NCBI GenBank assembly: GCA_020832085.1
Contig: JAFIFJ010000028.1
Span: 1 to 64,000 of the forward strand
DNA length: 64,000 bases
Source of the DNA: Gammaproteobacteria bacterium
GTDB lineage: Bacteria > Pseudomonadota > Gammaproteobacteria > Pseudomonadales > Azotimanducaceae
Reading direction: 5' to 3'
Shown: piece by piece, positions 9,427 through 18,738 of the stretch
Numbering within the stretch: position 1 is the first letter of the stretch
Layout: the number at the start of each line of letters is the position of its first letter
Translations under genes and position numbers: made by a program
The notes under the pieces: model-generated
What the model saw: the letters and a program-made list of their open reading frames with translations, nothing else
What the model was told of the DNA's origin: nothing
The model's database searches: none

Positions 9427-10542
9427 TCACTCCCGCCAACCGACGATGCGCACGCGTTCACCCTCACGCATGTCGATGGGATTGCTGGCCAGCACCAGCT
9501 CACCGGATTGAAGTCCCTCGGTGATCTCGGTCCATTGGCCGCGCGTGACACCGGGTTTAACGTCCCGGCGCTCGAGCTGATTGTCGGCAATGACGTAGAC
9601 GTAGCGCAGTTCTGCGTCCTCGCCGATGGCCGCCGCGGGCACGGCCAGCACGCCGGGGCGGGGATCCACCTGCAGCCGAACCCGGGCCAGGAATCCAGGC
9701 TGCACCCCCAACTGAGTCGCTTCCGGCGGCAATTCGAGTTCCACCGGCAGCAGTCTGCTCAGTGGGTCTGCCGCCGGAAAGACGCGATTGATGCGTGCCT
9801 CGAGGTCCAGATCCGGGAGGGCATCGATGCGCACCCGGGCCGTTTCGCCCACTTGCAGATGGACCACGTCGCGCTCGGACACCAGTGGTCGCAGCACGAG
9901 CCGCTCGAGGACTGCGAGTTCGAACAGCACGTCCTGGGCATCCACGGACTCACCGGATTCCACGTGGCGCGCCGTGATGACCCCGGCGTGGGGTGCGCGC
10001 ACCACGCCGAAGGCGAGTCGGGTCTCCCAGACCTGCCGCGCCGCCTCTGCGACTTCGACGGCCATTTCGGCCCGATCGAGCTCGTTCTGGCTCACCGCAT
10101 TGGTCTGGCGCAGGCGCCGCATGTTGTCCAGTTCCAGACGCGCGAAACGGGCCTCGGCACGGGCTCTTGCGGCCTCTGCCGCCTGTTCCGCAGTGTCGAA
10201 GCGCGCCAGGACGCCACCCTCCTCGACCCGATCACCCTCCTCCACCAGCACGGCGTCGAGGTATCCGCTCATGCGGCTCGGAATGCGCACGGTCACATGG
10301 GGCTGAACCGTGGCCACCAGATCCACGCGCCGGGTCAGGTCCCGCGGTGCCAGTTCCACCGCAGCCACCGGACTGCTGCGAGGTGCGCTCTCGGCCGAAG
10401 TGTTGTCATTGGCGTTGCCGCTGCAGCCGGACAGCAGTGCCGCCGCCACCAGCAGGCCGATGCAGACGCGGACGCCGACGCGGGCTGCGACGCGAATTCC
10501 GTAGGGGCCGGGAGTGACCCGGTGGGTGGGGGCAGGACACAT
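9427..10542 (-). CDS. RND efflux periplasmic adaptor (AcrA/MexA-type lipoprotein)
   Basis: This 371-aa membrane fusion protein has a lipobox ending LLSGC near residue 40, so it is probably lipid-anchored in the inner membrane. A biotinyl-lipoyl half (VRIPSRMSGYLDAVLVEEGD), an Ala/Glu-rich helical hairpin (AEAARARAEARFARLELDN), the second lipoyl half (GVVRAPHAGVITARHV) and beta-barrel and membrane-proximal domains follow in order. ATG 10542 was chosen because it places the signal peptide correctly; the frame is open to 10692. It is the first gene of the adaptor-permease operon and stops 2 nt before the permease start. No outer-membrane channel gene is adjacent. Confidence 0.88.
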   Translation of the reverse strand: MCPAPTHRVTPGPYGIRVAARVGVRVCIGLLVAAALLSGCSGNANDNTSAESAPRSSPVAAVELAPRDLTRRVDLVATVQPHVTVRIPSRMSGYLDAVLVEEGDRVEEGGVLARFDTAEQAAEAARARAEARFARLELDNMRRLRQTNAVSQNELDRAEMAVEVAEAARQVWETRLAFGVVRAPHAGVITARHVESGESVDAQDVLFELAVLERLVLRPLVSERDVVHLQVGETARVRIDALPDLDLEARINRVFPAADPLSRLLPVELELPPEATQLGVQPGFLARVRLQVDPRPGVLAVPAAAIGEDAELRYVYVIADNQLERRDVKPGVTRGQWTEITEGLQSGELVLASNPIDMREGERVRIVGWRE

Positions 10543-10799
10543 GCGACGCTTTCCAGCGGGCAGCGTCCTCCGCTGCCGGCTCGGTACCAGACCTTTGAAG
10601 AACCGGCGCTCATGCCTTCGATAGCCGGAATGAATCCGGAAGCCTTGCACAGATCCCTCACCGCTGGCCAATGCTTCCCGGTCAGCCTGCATTCATGACG
10701 CCATGGTAATCAAGCAGCGCACCCTGCCGATTCACTGCGGCGAGGCAGCGGCTGGGCTGCACCTTGAGCTACCATAGGCAGTCGTCACTCGGAGGTGCC

Positions 10800-11258
10800 A
10801 TGCGACTCCCGTATCTGCTGTTCTCCCTGGCCTGCTGCCTGCTGGCCGCTTCCGCTGCGGCTCAACCCATGGCCACGGTGACGATTCATGGCGCAGAGCC
10901 ACGCCACTTCGCGGTGGAGGTGGCCGCCACGGCAGAGTCCCGCAGCCAGGGGCTGATGTACCGAACCGAGCTCGCAGACGACGCCGGCATGCTGTTCATC
11001 TTCGAACGCCCGGCGGAGGTGGCGTTCTGGATGCGCAACACCTACATCCCGCTGGACATGATCTTCGTCGATCGGCGCGGCCGCATCGTGCACATCCACG
11101 CCCAGGCCCAGCCCCACGACGACACCCTCATCTCATCGGGTCAGCCGGTCACCCATGTTCTGGAGATCAACGGCGGGCTCGCTGAAGAACTGGGTATCGA
11201 GACCGGCCAGCGCATGACCATCACCTGGCCGGAGCTGACAGCCGGCCAGGCCGAGTGA
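10800..11258 (+). CDS. DUF192 (UPF0127) exported protein
   Basis: This 152-aa protein has a Sec signal peptide (hydrophobic core about residues 4-17, cleavage likely after ASAAAQ). The DUF192 core follows, with RSQGLMYRTEL, the FWMRNTYIPLDMIFVD signature and VLEINGG. ATG 10800 is preceded by a clear GGAGGT at 10791-10796, which decides the start. The family is widespread and functionally undefined; some members sit near sugar or efflux genes. It is divergent from the RND adaptor gene and ends 13 bp from the converging galU gene. Confidence 0.88.
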   Translation: MRLPYLLFSLACCLLAASAAAQPMATVTIHGAEPRHFAVEVAATAESRSQGLMYRTELADDAGMLFIFERPAEVAFWMRNTYIPLDMIFVDRRGRIVHIHAQAQPHDDTLISSGQPVTHVLEINGGLAEELGIETGQRMTITWPELTAGQAE

Positions 11259-11271
11259 CGCTGCGATTCCG

Positions 11272-12099
11272 TCACTCTCTGTAGTAATGCTTGAAGCAGA
11301 AGTTCGTGGCTTCCACGAAACCCGGGACGGATCCGCAGTCGAAGCGGCGGCCCTGGAATTTGTAGGCCATCACGCAGCTTTCCCGAGCCTGGGTCAGCAG
11401 CGCGTCCGTGATCTGAACCTCACCATTCTTGCCCGGCGGCGTCTGCTCGATGATGTCGAAGATGTCAGGCGTCAGAATGTAGCGCCCGATCACTGCCAGA
11501 TTGCTCGGCGCCTCCTCCGCAGGGGGCTTTTCCACCATGTCGGTCACGCGGATGATGTTGTCGCTCACCGCTTCACCGGCGACCACCCCGTAGGATGAGA
11601 TCCGCTCCTGGGGCACTTCCATGACTGCCACGATGCTGCAGCGGAACTGGCGATAGAGTTTGGCCATCTGGGCCAGCACGCCGTCGCCACCCTCGTTCAG
11701 GCACAGGTCGTCGGCCAGCACCACGCCGAAGGGGTTGTCACCCACCAGCGGTCGCCCCATGAGGATGGCGTGCCCGAGGCCCTTCATTTCGTTCTGGCGG
11801 GTGTAGGAAAAGGTGGCCTGATCGATGAGACCACGGACGTTGCGCAGCAGCTCTTCCTTGCCGGTGCCGGCGATCTGATGCTCGAGTTCGTAGCTGACGT
11901 CAAAGTGATCCTCGAGGGCCTGCTTGCCCCGACCGGTGACGAAGCACATCTCATCCATGCCGGCCTCGACGGCCTCTTCGACCCCGTACTGCACCAGCGG
12001 CTTGTTGACGATGGGCAGCATTTCCTTGGGCATGGCCTTGGTGGCTGGAAGAAAGCGGGTGCCGTAGCCGGCAACGGGAAACAGACACTTCTTGATCAT
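11272..12099 (-). CDS. galU: UTP-glucose-1-phosphate uridylyltransferase
   Basis: This 275-aa enzyme makes UDP-glucose from UTP and glucose-1-phosphate, the donor for lipopolysaccharide, glucan and trehalose synthesis. The N-terminal nucleotide-binding signature PVAGYGTRFLPATKAMPKEM, the VLADD metal/nucleotide motif and the VEKP substrate motif are all present. It is slightly shorter at the C-terminus than E. coli GalU (302 aa), as is common outside the Enterobacteriaceae. UDP-glucose is also the substrate of the OpgH enzyme encoded at 43736-45889. It is divergent from the enoyl-CoA hydratase gene. Confidence 0.95.
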   Translation of the reverse strand: MIKKCLFPVAGYGTRFLPATKAMPKEMLPIVNKPLVQYGVEEAVEAGMDEMCFVTGRGKQALEDHFDVSYELEHQIAGTGKEELLRNVRGLIDQATFSYTRQNEMKGLGHAILMGRPLVGDNPFGVVLADDLCLNEGGDGVLAQMAKLYRQFRCSIVAVMEVPQERISSYGVVAGEAVSDNIIRVTDMVEKPPAEEAPSNLAVIGRYILTPDIFDIIEQTPPGKNGEVQITDALLTQARESCVMAYKFQGRRFDCGSVPGFVEATNFCFKHYYRE

Positions 12100-12215
12100 G
12101 AACGGTCCTCGTTGAACGATGCAGTTGGGTCAAGCATACCGCGCCCGGCGTGAATCGGTCGTGACCTGGGTTGCGGTACAGGCTAACGTCCTGTTTCGAC
12201 CCAGGGAGAGCAGCC

Positions 12216-12998
12216 ATGAGTGAACACATCCGACTCGAAGTCGATGACGGCATCGGCATCTTGCGCATCGACCGGCCCGCGAAAAAGAACGCCATGACCT
12301 ACGCCATGCTCGGCGCCTTTCTGGAACAGGTGGCGGCCATCGCCGAGGATGATGCCATCCGGGTGGTGATCTTCACCGGCGTTCCCGGCGCCTTCTGCGC
12401 CGGCACCGACCTGGCTGACCTGGCCACCATCCCCGGCACCGAACGTGGGGTCCGCGGGCGTGCGGACGAGGAGGATCGCTGGTGGCCCCTGATCAAGTGT
12501 GGCAAACCGGTGATCGGCGCCATCGATGGTCCCGCCGTGGGCATGGGAGCCGAACTCAGCAGCCAATGCGATCTCCGACTCGCCACGCCGCGGGCCCGCT
12601 TCGCCTGGAACTTCGTCCATCGCGGCCTGGTGCCGGATACCGGTGCCGGCAGCTGGCTGCTGCCACGGCTGATCGGGCCTCAACAGGCCCTCAAGCTGCT
12701 CTACACAGGGGACTTTCTCAGCGCCGAGCAGGCCCTGGAGATGGGCTACGTGCTGGAGCTGGTGGAGCCGGAGCGGCTGCTCGACCGTGCCCTCGAGCTG
12801 GCCAGGCGCATCCTCAGCGGGTCACCCTTCGCCCAGCAGCGTCTGAAGTCCCTGGTCTACGAGGGCCTGCAGCGGGATGTGCCGGCGCACATGACCGCCC
12901 ACGTCGAGGCCCTGAGCGCCTGCTTCAAGTCTGACGACCATCGTGAGGGGGTGGCCTCCTTCCTCGAACGCCGGCCGCCAAAGTTCACCGGCACGTGA
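12216..12998 (+). CDS. Enoyl-CoA hydratase/isomerase family protein
   Basis: This 260-aa crotonase-fold protein probably acts on an acyl-CoA in the cytoplasm. The N-terminal strand GIGILRIDRPAKKNAMTYAM, the oxyanion-hole segment GAFCAGTDLADL and the second one GPAVGMGAELSSQCDLRLA are all present. ATG 12216 follows GGAGAG and removes an unlikely 15-residue N-terminal extension. No beta-oxidation partners are nearby, so the exact reaction (hydratase, isomerase or other crotonase chemistry) cannot be fixed. The 147-bp repeat array begins 35 bp after its stop. Confidence 0.88.
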   Translation: MSEHIRLEVDDGIGILRIDRPAKKNAMTYAMLGAFLEQVAAIAEDDAIRVVIFTGVPGAFCAGTDLADLATIPGTERGVRGRADEEDRWWPLIKCGKPVIGAIDGPAVGMGAELSSQCDLRLATPRARFAWNFVHRGLVPDTGAGSWLLPRLIGPQQALKLLYTGDFLSAEQALEMGYVLELVEPERLLDRALELARRILSGSPFAQQRLKSLVYEGLQRDVPAHMTAHVEALSACFKSDDHREGVASFLERRPPKFTGT

Positions 12999-13033
12999 CC
13001 ACCGCTCGGGCCCTTCAGTCTGCGCTGAATGTC

Positions 13034-13519
13034 ATCCAGATCGGCGCATTTCGCTGCGCGAAATAGCGTTCTCCCACAAGTTGGCAGCGCCGTCTTTGTG
13101 GGAGAGTCCTAATCGCGCAGCGATTGGACCGATCGCGAGGCGCCCTGCCGAAGCTGAAGGCGCTGCCTTCGCTGCACGGCATCCAGATCGGCGCATTTCG
13201 CTGCGCGAAATAGCGCTCTCCCACAAGTTGGCAGCGCCGCCTTTGTGGGAGAGTCCTAATCGCGCAGCGATTGGACCGATCGCGAGGCGCCCTGCCGAAG
13301 CTGAAGGCGCTGCCTTCGCTGCACGGCATCCGCATCGGCGCATTTCGCTGCGCGAAATAGCGCTCTCCCACAAGTTGGCAGTGCCGTCTTTGTGGGAGAG
13401 TCCTAATCGCGCAGCAATTGGACCGATCGCGAGGCGCTCTGCCGAAGCTGAAGGCGCTGCCTTCGCTGCACGGCATCCGCATCGGCGCATTTCGCTGCGC
13501 GAAATAGCGCTCTCCCACA
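13034..13519. repeat. Tandem array of a 147-bp hairpin repeat, about 3.3 copies
   Basis: Copies start at 13034, 13181, 13328 and 13475, exactly 147 bp apart, and the last is cut after about 45 bp. Each full unit holds three short hairpins. One has arms CTCTCCCACAA and TTGTGGGAGAG, one has ATTTCGC-TGC-GCGAAAT, and one has AATCGC-GCA-GCGATT. Copies differ at only a few positions. The array fills most of the 670-bp gap before ccoN and ends 54 bp before its FNR box. Related single copies occur at 42101-42225 and 59815-60095. There are no unique spacers, so it is not a CRISPR. Because 147 is divisible by 3, long shadow frames cross it. Confidence 0.95.
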
Positions 13520-13573
13520 GCGCGGTCGTGGCATCCCTGCTGCGAGCTCTGGCACCAGGGAACTGAGATGCGG

Positions 13574-13615
13574 TTGACCTGAGTCAAGGTCATGACGGAC
13601 CCTGTGCGCTCTAAT
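13574..13615 (+). promoter_or_regulatory. FNR/ANR-type promoter of the cco operon
   Basis: TTGAC-CTGA-GTCAA at 13574-13587 is a perfect palindrome that departs from the FNR consensus (TTGAT-N4-ATCAA) by one base per half. A -10-like hexamer TCTAAT lies at 13610-13615, exactly where class II FNR activation (site centred at -41.5) predicts. The deduced transcript would start near 13622, about 47 nt before the ccoN ATG. The likely regulator is encoded at 22942-23688. Confidence 0.75.
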
Positions 13616-13668
13616 GCCCGCGTCCGCGAACGGCGTCCACCGCCGCCCCCTGCCTGGGACCTGACCGC

Positions 13669-15141
13669 ATGGCCAATCCGCACATTGCGAAGCACCCCGA
13701 ATACGACTACGACACCGTTCGCCTGTTCTGCATCGCCACCATTATCTGGGGCGTGGTGGGTATGGCCGTGGGTGTGCTCATTGCCGCCCAGATGGTCTGG
13801 CCGGTGCTCAATACGCCCTGGGAATGGTTCCACTTCGGGCGCCTGCGCCCGCTGCATACCAATGCGGTGATCTTCGCCTTCGGCGGCAGCGCACTGATGG
13901 CCACGTCTTACTACGTGGTCCAGCGCACCTGCCAGGTACCGCTGTTCTCGCCCTTCCTGTCCAAGTTCACGTTCTGGGGCTGGCAGACGGTCATCGTCGC
14001 GGCCGCCATCACGCTGCCGCTGGGGCTCACCACCACCCACGAGTACGCAGAACTCGAATGGCCCATCGACATTCTCATCGCCCTGGTCTGGGTGGCCTAC
14101 GCGGTGAACTTCATCGGCACCATTGCCAAGCGCAAGCCCAACCACATCTATGTGGCGAACTGGTTCTTCATGGCCTTCATCCTGGCTGTGGCCATCCTCC
14201 ACATCTTCAACAGCATTCAGTACCCGGTGAGCCTGTGGAAGTCCTATTACGTCCCTTCCGGGGCCATCGACGCCATGATCCAGTGGTGGTACGGGCACAA
14301 TGCGGTGGGCTTCTACCTGACCGCAGGCTTCCTCGGCATGATGTACTACTTCGTGCCCAAGCAGGCGGAGCGGCCGATTTACTCCTACCGGCTGTCCATC
14401 GTCCACTTCTGGGCCCTGATCGCCATCTACATGTGGGCCGGCGCCCACCACCTGCACTACAGCGCGCTGCCGGACTGGGCCCAGAGCCTGTCCATGGTGT
14501 TCTCTCTGATTCTGCTGTTCCCCTCCTGGGGCGGCATGATCAACGGCATCATGACCCTGTCAGGCGCCTGGGATAAGTTGCGCACGGACCCCATCCTGAA
14601 GTTCCTCGTCGTGTCGCTGTCGTTCTACGGACTGGCGACCTTCGAGGGGCCGATGCTGTCCATCAAGACCGTCAACGCCATGTCCCATGCCACCGACTGG
14701 ACAGTGGGTCACGTCCACGCCGGCGCCCTGGGCTGGGTCGCCATGATCACCTTCGGCGCCATGTACCACCTGATTCCCATCATGTACGGGCGCAAGCAGG
14801 GGCAGATGTACAGCATCGCGCTGATCAACCTGCACTTCTGGCTGGCCACCATCGGCACGGTGATCTACATCGCCTCCATGTGGGTCAACGGACTCATGCA
14901 GGGGCTCATGTGGCGGGCCGTGAACGAGGACGGGACCCTCACCTACACCTTCGTCGAATCGCTGGAGGCGAGCATGCCCGGCTACATCGTCCGCACCATC
15001 GGTGGCGCCTTGTTCCTGGCCGGCATGCTGGTGATGGCCTGGAACGTCTGGTGCACCAGCCGCGGGCTCTGGCGTGAAGACGACGACGCCACGGCGCTCG
15101 ACCCTACCCTCGACACTGCCGCCGCACCGGCGAGGGGGTAA
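13669..15141 (+). CDS. ccoN: cbb3-type cytochrome c oxidase subunit I
   Basis: This 490-aa polytopic inner-membrane protein is the catalytic subunit that reduces oxygen at the heme b3-CuB centre. Visible ligands are the heme b histidine in RPLHTNAV, the CuB histidine in [10 protein letters not shown], the His pair in AHHLHY and [10 protein letters not shown] near the C-terminal heme ligands. The length is normal for CcoN. It is the first gene of the oxidase operon, downstream of the FNR-type promoter, and is followed after 5 bp by ccoO. cbb3 enzymes usually have high oxygen affinity and serve microaerobic respiration. Confidence 0.97.
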   Translation: MANPHIAKHPEYDYDTVRLFCIATIIWGVVGMAVGVLIAAQMVWPVLNTPWEWFHFGRLRPLHTNAVIFAFGGSALMATSYYVVQRTCQVPLFSPFLSKFTFWGWQTVIVAAAITLPLGLTTTHEYAELEWPIDILIALVWVAYAVNFIGTIAKRKPNHIYVANWFFMAFILAVAILHIFNSIQYPVSLWKSYYVPSGAIDAMIQWWYGHNAVGFYLTAGFLGMMYYFVPKQAERPIYSYRLSIVHFWALIAIYMWAGAHHLHYSALPDWAQSLSMVFSLILLFPSWGGMINGIMTLSGAWDKLRTDPILKFLVVSLSFYGLATFEGPMLSIKTVNAMSHATDWTVGHVHAGALGWVAMITFGAMYHLIPIMYGRKQGQMYSIALINLHFWLATIGTVIYIASMWVNGLMQGLMWRAVNEDGTLTYTFVESLEASMPGYIVRTIGGALFLAGMLVMAWNVWCTSRGLWREDDDATALDPTLDTAAAPARG

Positions 15142-15146
15142 CGGAC

Positions 15147-15761
15147 ATGCCCATGCTCACCCACGATCGCATCGAACGTCATACCGGGCTCATGGTCGCC
15201 CTGATTCTGGTGGTCATCAGTTTCGGAGGCCTGGTGCAGATCCTGCCCCTGTTCAGTGACCGGGAGCTGACGGAGCCCATCGAGGGCATGACGCCGCTCA
15301 CGGCCCTGGAACTTGAAGGCCGCGACATCTACATCCGCGAAGGCTGCCACGTCTGCCACACCCAGAAGATTCGTGCCCTGCGCACGGAGGTGGAGCGCTA
15401 CGGTCACTACTCCGTGGCCGGCGAGTTCGTCTGGGACCATCCCTTCATGTGGGGTTCGAAACGCACCGGGCCGGATCTCGCCCGGGTCGGCGGCCGCTAC
15501 AGCGACGACTGGCAGCTGCAGCACCTCTACGATCCGCGCTCTCTGGTACCGGAGTCGAACATGCCGGCCTACCCCTGGCTGTTCGAGCGCGAAGTGAACA
15601 ACCGCCATACCGCTCGCAAGCTGACCGTGCTGCGGCGTCTGGGCGTGCCCTACACCGATGAACAGATCGAGACCGCGGCCGACGATGTGGCGGGTTACAC
15701 CGAGGCGGAAGCGCTGGTGGCCTACCTGCAGACGCTGGGCACGGCGATCCCGAGGAGGTGA
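15147..15761 (+). CDS. ccoO: cbb3-type cytochrome c oxidase subunit II (monoheme c)
   Basis: This 204-aa protein has one N-terminal transmembrane helix (about residues 14-34) and a periplasmic cytochrome c domain. The heme motif is CHVCH, preceded by the conserved YIREGC. The [14 protein letters not shown] segment contains the methionine axial ligand region typical of CcoO. It passes electrons from CcoP towards the CcoN active site. It is 5 bp after ccoN and 4 bp before ccoQ. Confidence 0.97.
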   Translation: MPMLTHDRIERHTGLMVALILVVISFGGLVQILPLFSDRELTEPIEGMTPLTALELEGRDIYIREGCHVCHTQKIRALRTEVERYGHYSVAGEFVWDHPFMWGSKRTGPDLARVGGRYSDDWQLQHLYDPRSLVPESNMPAYPWLFEREVNNRHTARKLTVLRRLGVPYTDEQIETAADDVAGYTEAEALVAYLQTLGTAIPRR

Positions 15762-15765
15762 CGGC

Positions 15766-15942
15766 ATGGACATGAACGATCTGCGCGCGCTGTCCACAGT
15801 GCTCATGTTCCTGACCTTCCTGGGAATCATCGCCTGGACGGTGATCGGTGGCCGAGATCGGTTTCGGGATGCAGCCAATCTGCCTTTCGCCGATGACGAG
15901 TCGCCCGACACCGACAAGACCCGACAGGAGAAGTCGTCGTGA
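15766..15942 (+). CDS. ccoQ: cbb3-type oxidase small subunit CcoQ
   Basis: This 58-aa protein has a single transmembrane helix (about residues 11-27) and a charged C-terminus (DRFRDAANLPFADDE), as in FixQ/CcoQ, a small non-heme subunit that helps stabilise the complex. ATG 15766 is preceded by GAGGAGG, a strong ribosome binding site. An ATG two codons on is possible. Its stop overlaps the GTG start of ccoP. Confidence 0.93.
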   Translation: MDMNDLRALSTVLMFLTFLGIIAWTVIGGRDRFRDAANLPFADDESPDTDKTRQEKSS

Positions 15943-16844
15943 GCACCGGCTGGAGCCTGTTCGTCATCATCGTCACCTTCGGCATGCTGGCCGGGTTCAC
16001 CTGGCTGGTGCTCAACACCCGCCGCATTCAGGACCCCGATGGCGGCAGCAAGCTCAATGACCACGAGTTCGACGGCATCACCGAGCTCGACACACCCATG
16101 CCGGACTGGTTCTCGTTCATGTTCCTGGCCTCCATCGCCTTTGCGGTGATCTATCTGGCGCTCTATCCGGGTCTTGGTAACTTCCCGGGGCTGCTGGGCT
16201 GGTCGGCTGCAGATGCCCTCGAGCAGGACCAGCGCAGGGCCGAGGCCCGTCATGGACCGTTGTTTCAGCGCTACCTGCGCACGCCGGTGGAGGAGTTGGC
16301 CGAGGATCCGCAGGCCGTGCGCATGGGGCAACGCCTGTTCGGCAACTACTGCGCCCAATGCCACGGCAGCGCCGCCCAGGGAGCGCCCGGATTCCCAAAC
16401 CTCACGGATGGGCACTGGTCTTGGGGCGGGACGCCAGCGCAGATCCGCACGACCCTGGTGAACGGGCGTCAGGCTGCCATGCCCGCCTGGGGCCCCGTCC
16501 TCGGCGACGACGGCGTTGCCGACACCACCGAGTTCGTCCTGTCCTTAGCCGGGCGCGATCACGATGCCGACGCAGCCGAGCGTGGGTCGGTCCACTACCA
16601 GCAGTTGTGCGTCGCCTGCCACGGTCCCGAGGGACGCGGCAACACGGCTCTCGGTGCCGGCGACCTGACCACCGGCGTGTACCTCTACGGCGGTTCGCGG
16701 GAAACCATCGCCACAACCCTGCGTCAGGGCCGCAATGGGGTCATGCCGGCACAGCGGGACGTCCTCGACGAGGCCCGCCTGCACATCCTCACAGCCTACG
16801 TCTATGGGCTGCCGAAACGGCATGGCGCCTCGGAGCCACAGTGA
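15939..16844 (+). CDS. ccoP: cbb3-type cytochrome c oxidase subunit III (diheme c)
   Basis: This 301-aa protein has two N-terminal hydrophobic segments (about residues 5-25 and 54-75), then two cytochrome c domains with heme motifs CAQCH and CVACH. It is the electron entry subunit of the oxidase. The GTG start at 15939 overlaps the ccoQ stop by 4 nt, so coupling decides the start. Each domain keeps a downstream methionine in a family-like context (AAMPAW and GVMPA). Confidence 0.96.
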   Translation: MSTGWSLFVIIVTFGMLAGFTWLVLNTRRIQDPDGGSKLNDHEFDGITELDTPMPDWFSFMFLASIAFAVIYLALYPGLGNFPGLLGWSAADALEQDQRRAEARHGPLFQRYLRTPVEELAEDPQAVRMGQRLFGNYCAQCHGSAAQGAPGFPNLTDGHWSWGGTPAQIRTTLVNGRQAAMPAWGPVLGDDGVADTTEFVLSLAGRDHDADAAERGSVHYQQLCVACHGPEGRGNTALGAGDLTTGVYLYGGSRETIATTLRQGRNGVMPAQRDVLDEARLHILTAYVYGLPKRHGASEPQ

Positions 16845-18199
16845 ACCAGCCCCAGGCCAATCTGATCGCCACCAGCGCCACGCTGGCGCGACCGGTGCGG
16901 CCGCGCCCGGTGGGTGGTCACTTTCAGCGCCTGCGTGTGCTGGCCCGCAGCACTCTGCTGGGCCTTTTCTTCGGTGTGGTCTGGCTGACCTGGAACGGTC
17001 GTCAGGCCGTGCTCTTCGATCTCCCTGAGCGGCAGTTCCACGTCTTCGGGCTCACCTTTTGGCCCAACGACTTCCATCTGCTCGGCCTGCTGCTGATCGT
17101 CGCTGCCTTCGGTCTGTTCACCGTGACCAACTGGCTTGGGCGCATCTTCTGCGGCTTCGCCTGCCCCCACTCGGTGTTTTTCGGGCTCTTCGTCGCCATT
17201 GAACAGCGCATCGAAGGCCACCGCCGGGGCGGCTCGCGACGGGCCTTGAAATGGGCGCTGTGGGTGCTGCTGGGCATGGCCGTCGCCGTGACCTTCGTCG
17301 GCTACTTCGTGCCCATCCGGGAGCTGCTCGGCGCGCCGGCAGACCTCGGCGGCTGGGCCTGGTTCTGGCTGGGGTTCTTCACCGTCGCCACGGTGGCAGC
17401 CGGCGGCCTGCTGCGTGAGCAGGTCTGCCTGTACATGTGCCCCTATGCCCGCTTCCAGTCGGTCATGTTCGACGCCGACACCCGGGTCATCGCCTACGAC
17501 GCCGGCCGCGGCGAACCCCGCGGCGCCCGGCGCCGCCAGCCCGGGGCCGGCGATTGCGTGGACTGCACCCTCTGCGTCCAGGTCTGCCCCACCGGCATCG
17601 ACATTCGCGATGGCCTGCAGTACGCCTGCATTTCCTGCGGCCTCTGTGTGGATGCCTGCAATGGCGTCATGGACCGCCTCGACCGGCCGCGGGGCCTGAT
17701 CGCCTACCGCAGTGAGCGCAGCCTGCTCGGGCAGGCGGCACCCCGGCTGCGCCCACGCCTGTTCGGCTATGCCGGCGCCCTGACTTTGATGATGCTGGCC
17801 TTCGTCGTCCTCTTCCTCGCCCGCCCGGAGTTCGCCCTGGATGTCGAGCGTGACCGGCAGGCGCTGTTCACTGAGGTCTGGGTCGACAGCGGGACCGCCT
17901 ACGAGAACAGCTATCTTCTCAGCGTCCAGAACCGCGATTCAGAACCCCGCGCGCTGCACCTGCGCGTGCGTGCAAGCGATGATCTGCAGTGGATCGGCCC
18001 GAGCGAAGTGACCCTGGCGCCAGGCGAGCGGGTGGAGATACCCGTGCGGCTGCGCGGCCACGCCTCCCGGGACCGGGTCCGCGACATTGCTTTCGAACTT
18101 CACGATGGCATCCGCGATGGCATCCGCGATGGCATCCGCGAGCAACCGCTGCTGAGCCGTGAGAGCCGCTTCTTCGCCGCCCCGGACCGGGAGGGCTGA
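16841..18199 (+). CDS. ccoG: Cytochrome c oxidase accessory protein CcoG (FixG/RdxA)
   Basis: This 452-aa membrane protein carries two [4Fe-4S] ferredoxin motifs (CVDCTLCVQVCP and CISCGLCVDAC) between transmembrane segments, plus the conserved FCGFACPHSVFFG and LYMCPYARFQ. CcoG is needed for cbb3 assembly, probably in reducing copper for CcoN. GTG 16841 overlaps the ccoP stop (GTGA); the frame upstream is a shadow of ccoP. The C-terminal periplasmic domain contains three exact 12-bp repeats (18104-18139) encoding Asp-Gly-Ile-Arg three times, a likely slippage insertion. Confidence 0.95.
   Translation: MNQPQANLIATSATLARPVRPRPVGGHFQRLRVLARSTLLGLFFGVVWLTWNGRQAVLFDLPERQFHVFGLTFWPNDFHLLGLLLIVAAFGLFTVTNWLGRIFCGFACPHSVFFGLFVAIEQRIEGHRRGGSRRALKWALWVLLGMAVAVTFVGYFVPIRELLGAPADLGGWAWFWLGFFTVATVAAGGLLREQVCLYMCPYARFQSVMFDADTRVIAYDAGRGEPRGARRRQPGAGDCVDCTLCVQVCPTGIDIRDGLQYACISCGLCVDACNGVMDRLDRPRGLIAYRSERSLLGQAAPRLRPRLFGYAGALTLMMLAFVVLFLARPEFALDVERDRQALFTEVWVDSGTAYENSYLLSVQNRDSEPRALHLRVRASDDLQWIGPSEVTLAPGERVEIPVRLRGHASRDRVRDIAFELHDGIRDGIRDGIREQPLLSRESRFFAAPDREG
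18104..18139 (+). repeat. Three 12-bp direct repeats inside ccoG
   Basis: The unit GATGGCATCCGC is repeated three times without mismatch. It is in frame and encodes DGIR three times in the C-terminal domain of CcoG. Confidence 0.95.
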
Positions 18200-18738
18200 T
18201 GGCCCTGAACGACGCCATTGCCAGCACCCCTGCCGTTGCCCCCTGGTACCGCCACCCGATCGTGTGGCTGATCATCGCCATCCCCGGGGCGGCGGTCGTC
18301 ATGGGTATGGTCCTGCTGACGCTGGCGATCCGCATTCCGGAGTCCGTCGTCCGCGACGACTACTATCAGGCCGGACGGGCCATCAACATCGATCTGCGGG
18401 CCACCCACCGGGCGGCGGAACTCGGCATCACCGCCACCTTGATCGGCAGTCCCGAGGACGGCTGGCTGATGGAAGTTCGCCAGCGCCGGGGCGAACTCGC
18501 CGCTGAGACCCTCGAAGGACTCCTCGCCCACCCCACCCAGGCCCGCAAGGATGTGGAGTTCGGCCTGGCCCGGACACAGCAGGGCTGGAGCGGACTCATC
18601 GGACCCACCGCAGGACGTCATGTCCTGAGCATTCGCTCTGCCACGGACAACTGGCTGCTGCGCAAGGAGGTCGTCCTTCAAGCTGCGGATGACGACAGCA
18701 TCGAGGTGCGCGCCCTGCCCTGGGGAGCGTCCCCATGA
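18199..18738 (+). CDS. ccoH: FixH family protein CcoH
   Basis: This 179-aa protein has one N-terminal transmembrane helix (about residues 21-46) and the FixH-type signature VVRDDYYQAGRAIN just after it, followed by a periplasmic beta-rich domain. CcoH is required for stable cbb3 assembly. It overlaps the ccoG stop by 1 nt (TGATG) and the ccoI start by 4 nt, so it lies in the same coupled operon. Confidence 0.92.
   Translation: MALNDAIASTPAVAPWYRHPIVWLIIAIPGAAVVMGMVLLTLAIRIPESVVRDDYYQAGRAINIDLRATHRAAELGITATLIGSPEDGWLMEVRQRRGELAAETLEGLLAHPTQARKDVEFGLARTQQGWSGLIGPTAGRHVLSIRSATDNWLLRKEVVLQAADDDSIEVRALPWGASP

Noticed and set aside
13034-13519. Repeat array considered as a CRISPR
   Set aside because: The period is 147 bp, the units are nearly identical along their whole length and there are no unique spacers or cas genes.
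12969-13566. Coding frames through the 147-bp array that give repeated peptide units
   Set aside because: The unit length is a multiple of 3, so open frames persist by chance; stems and intergenic placement argue for non-coding DNA.
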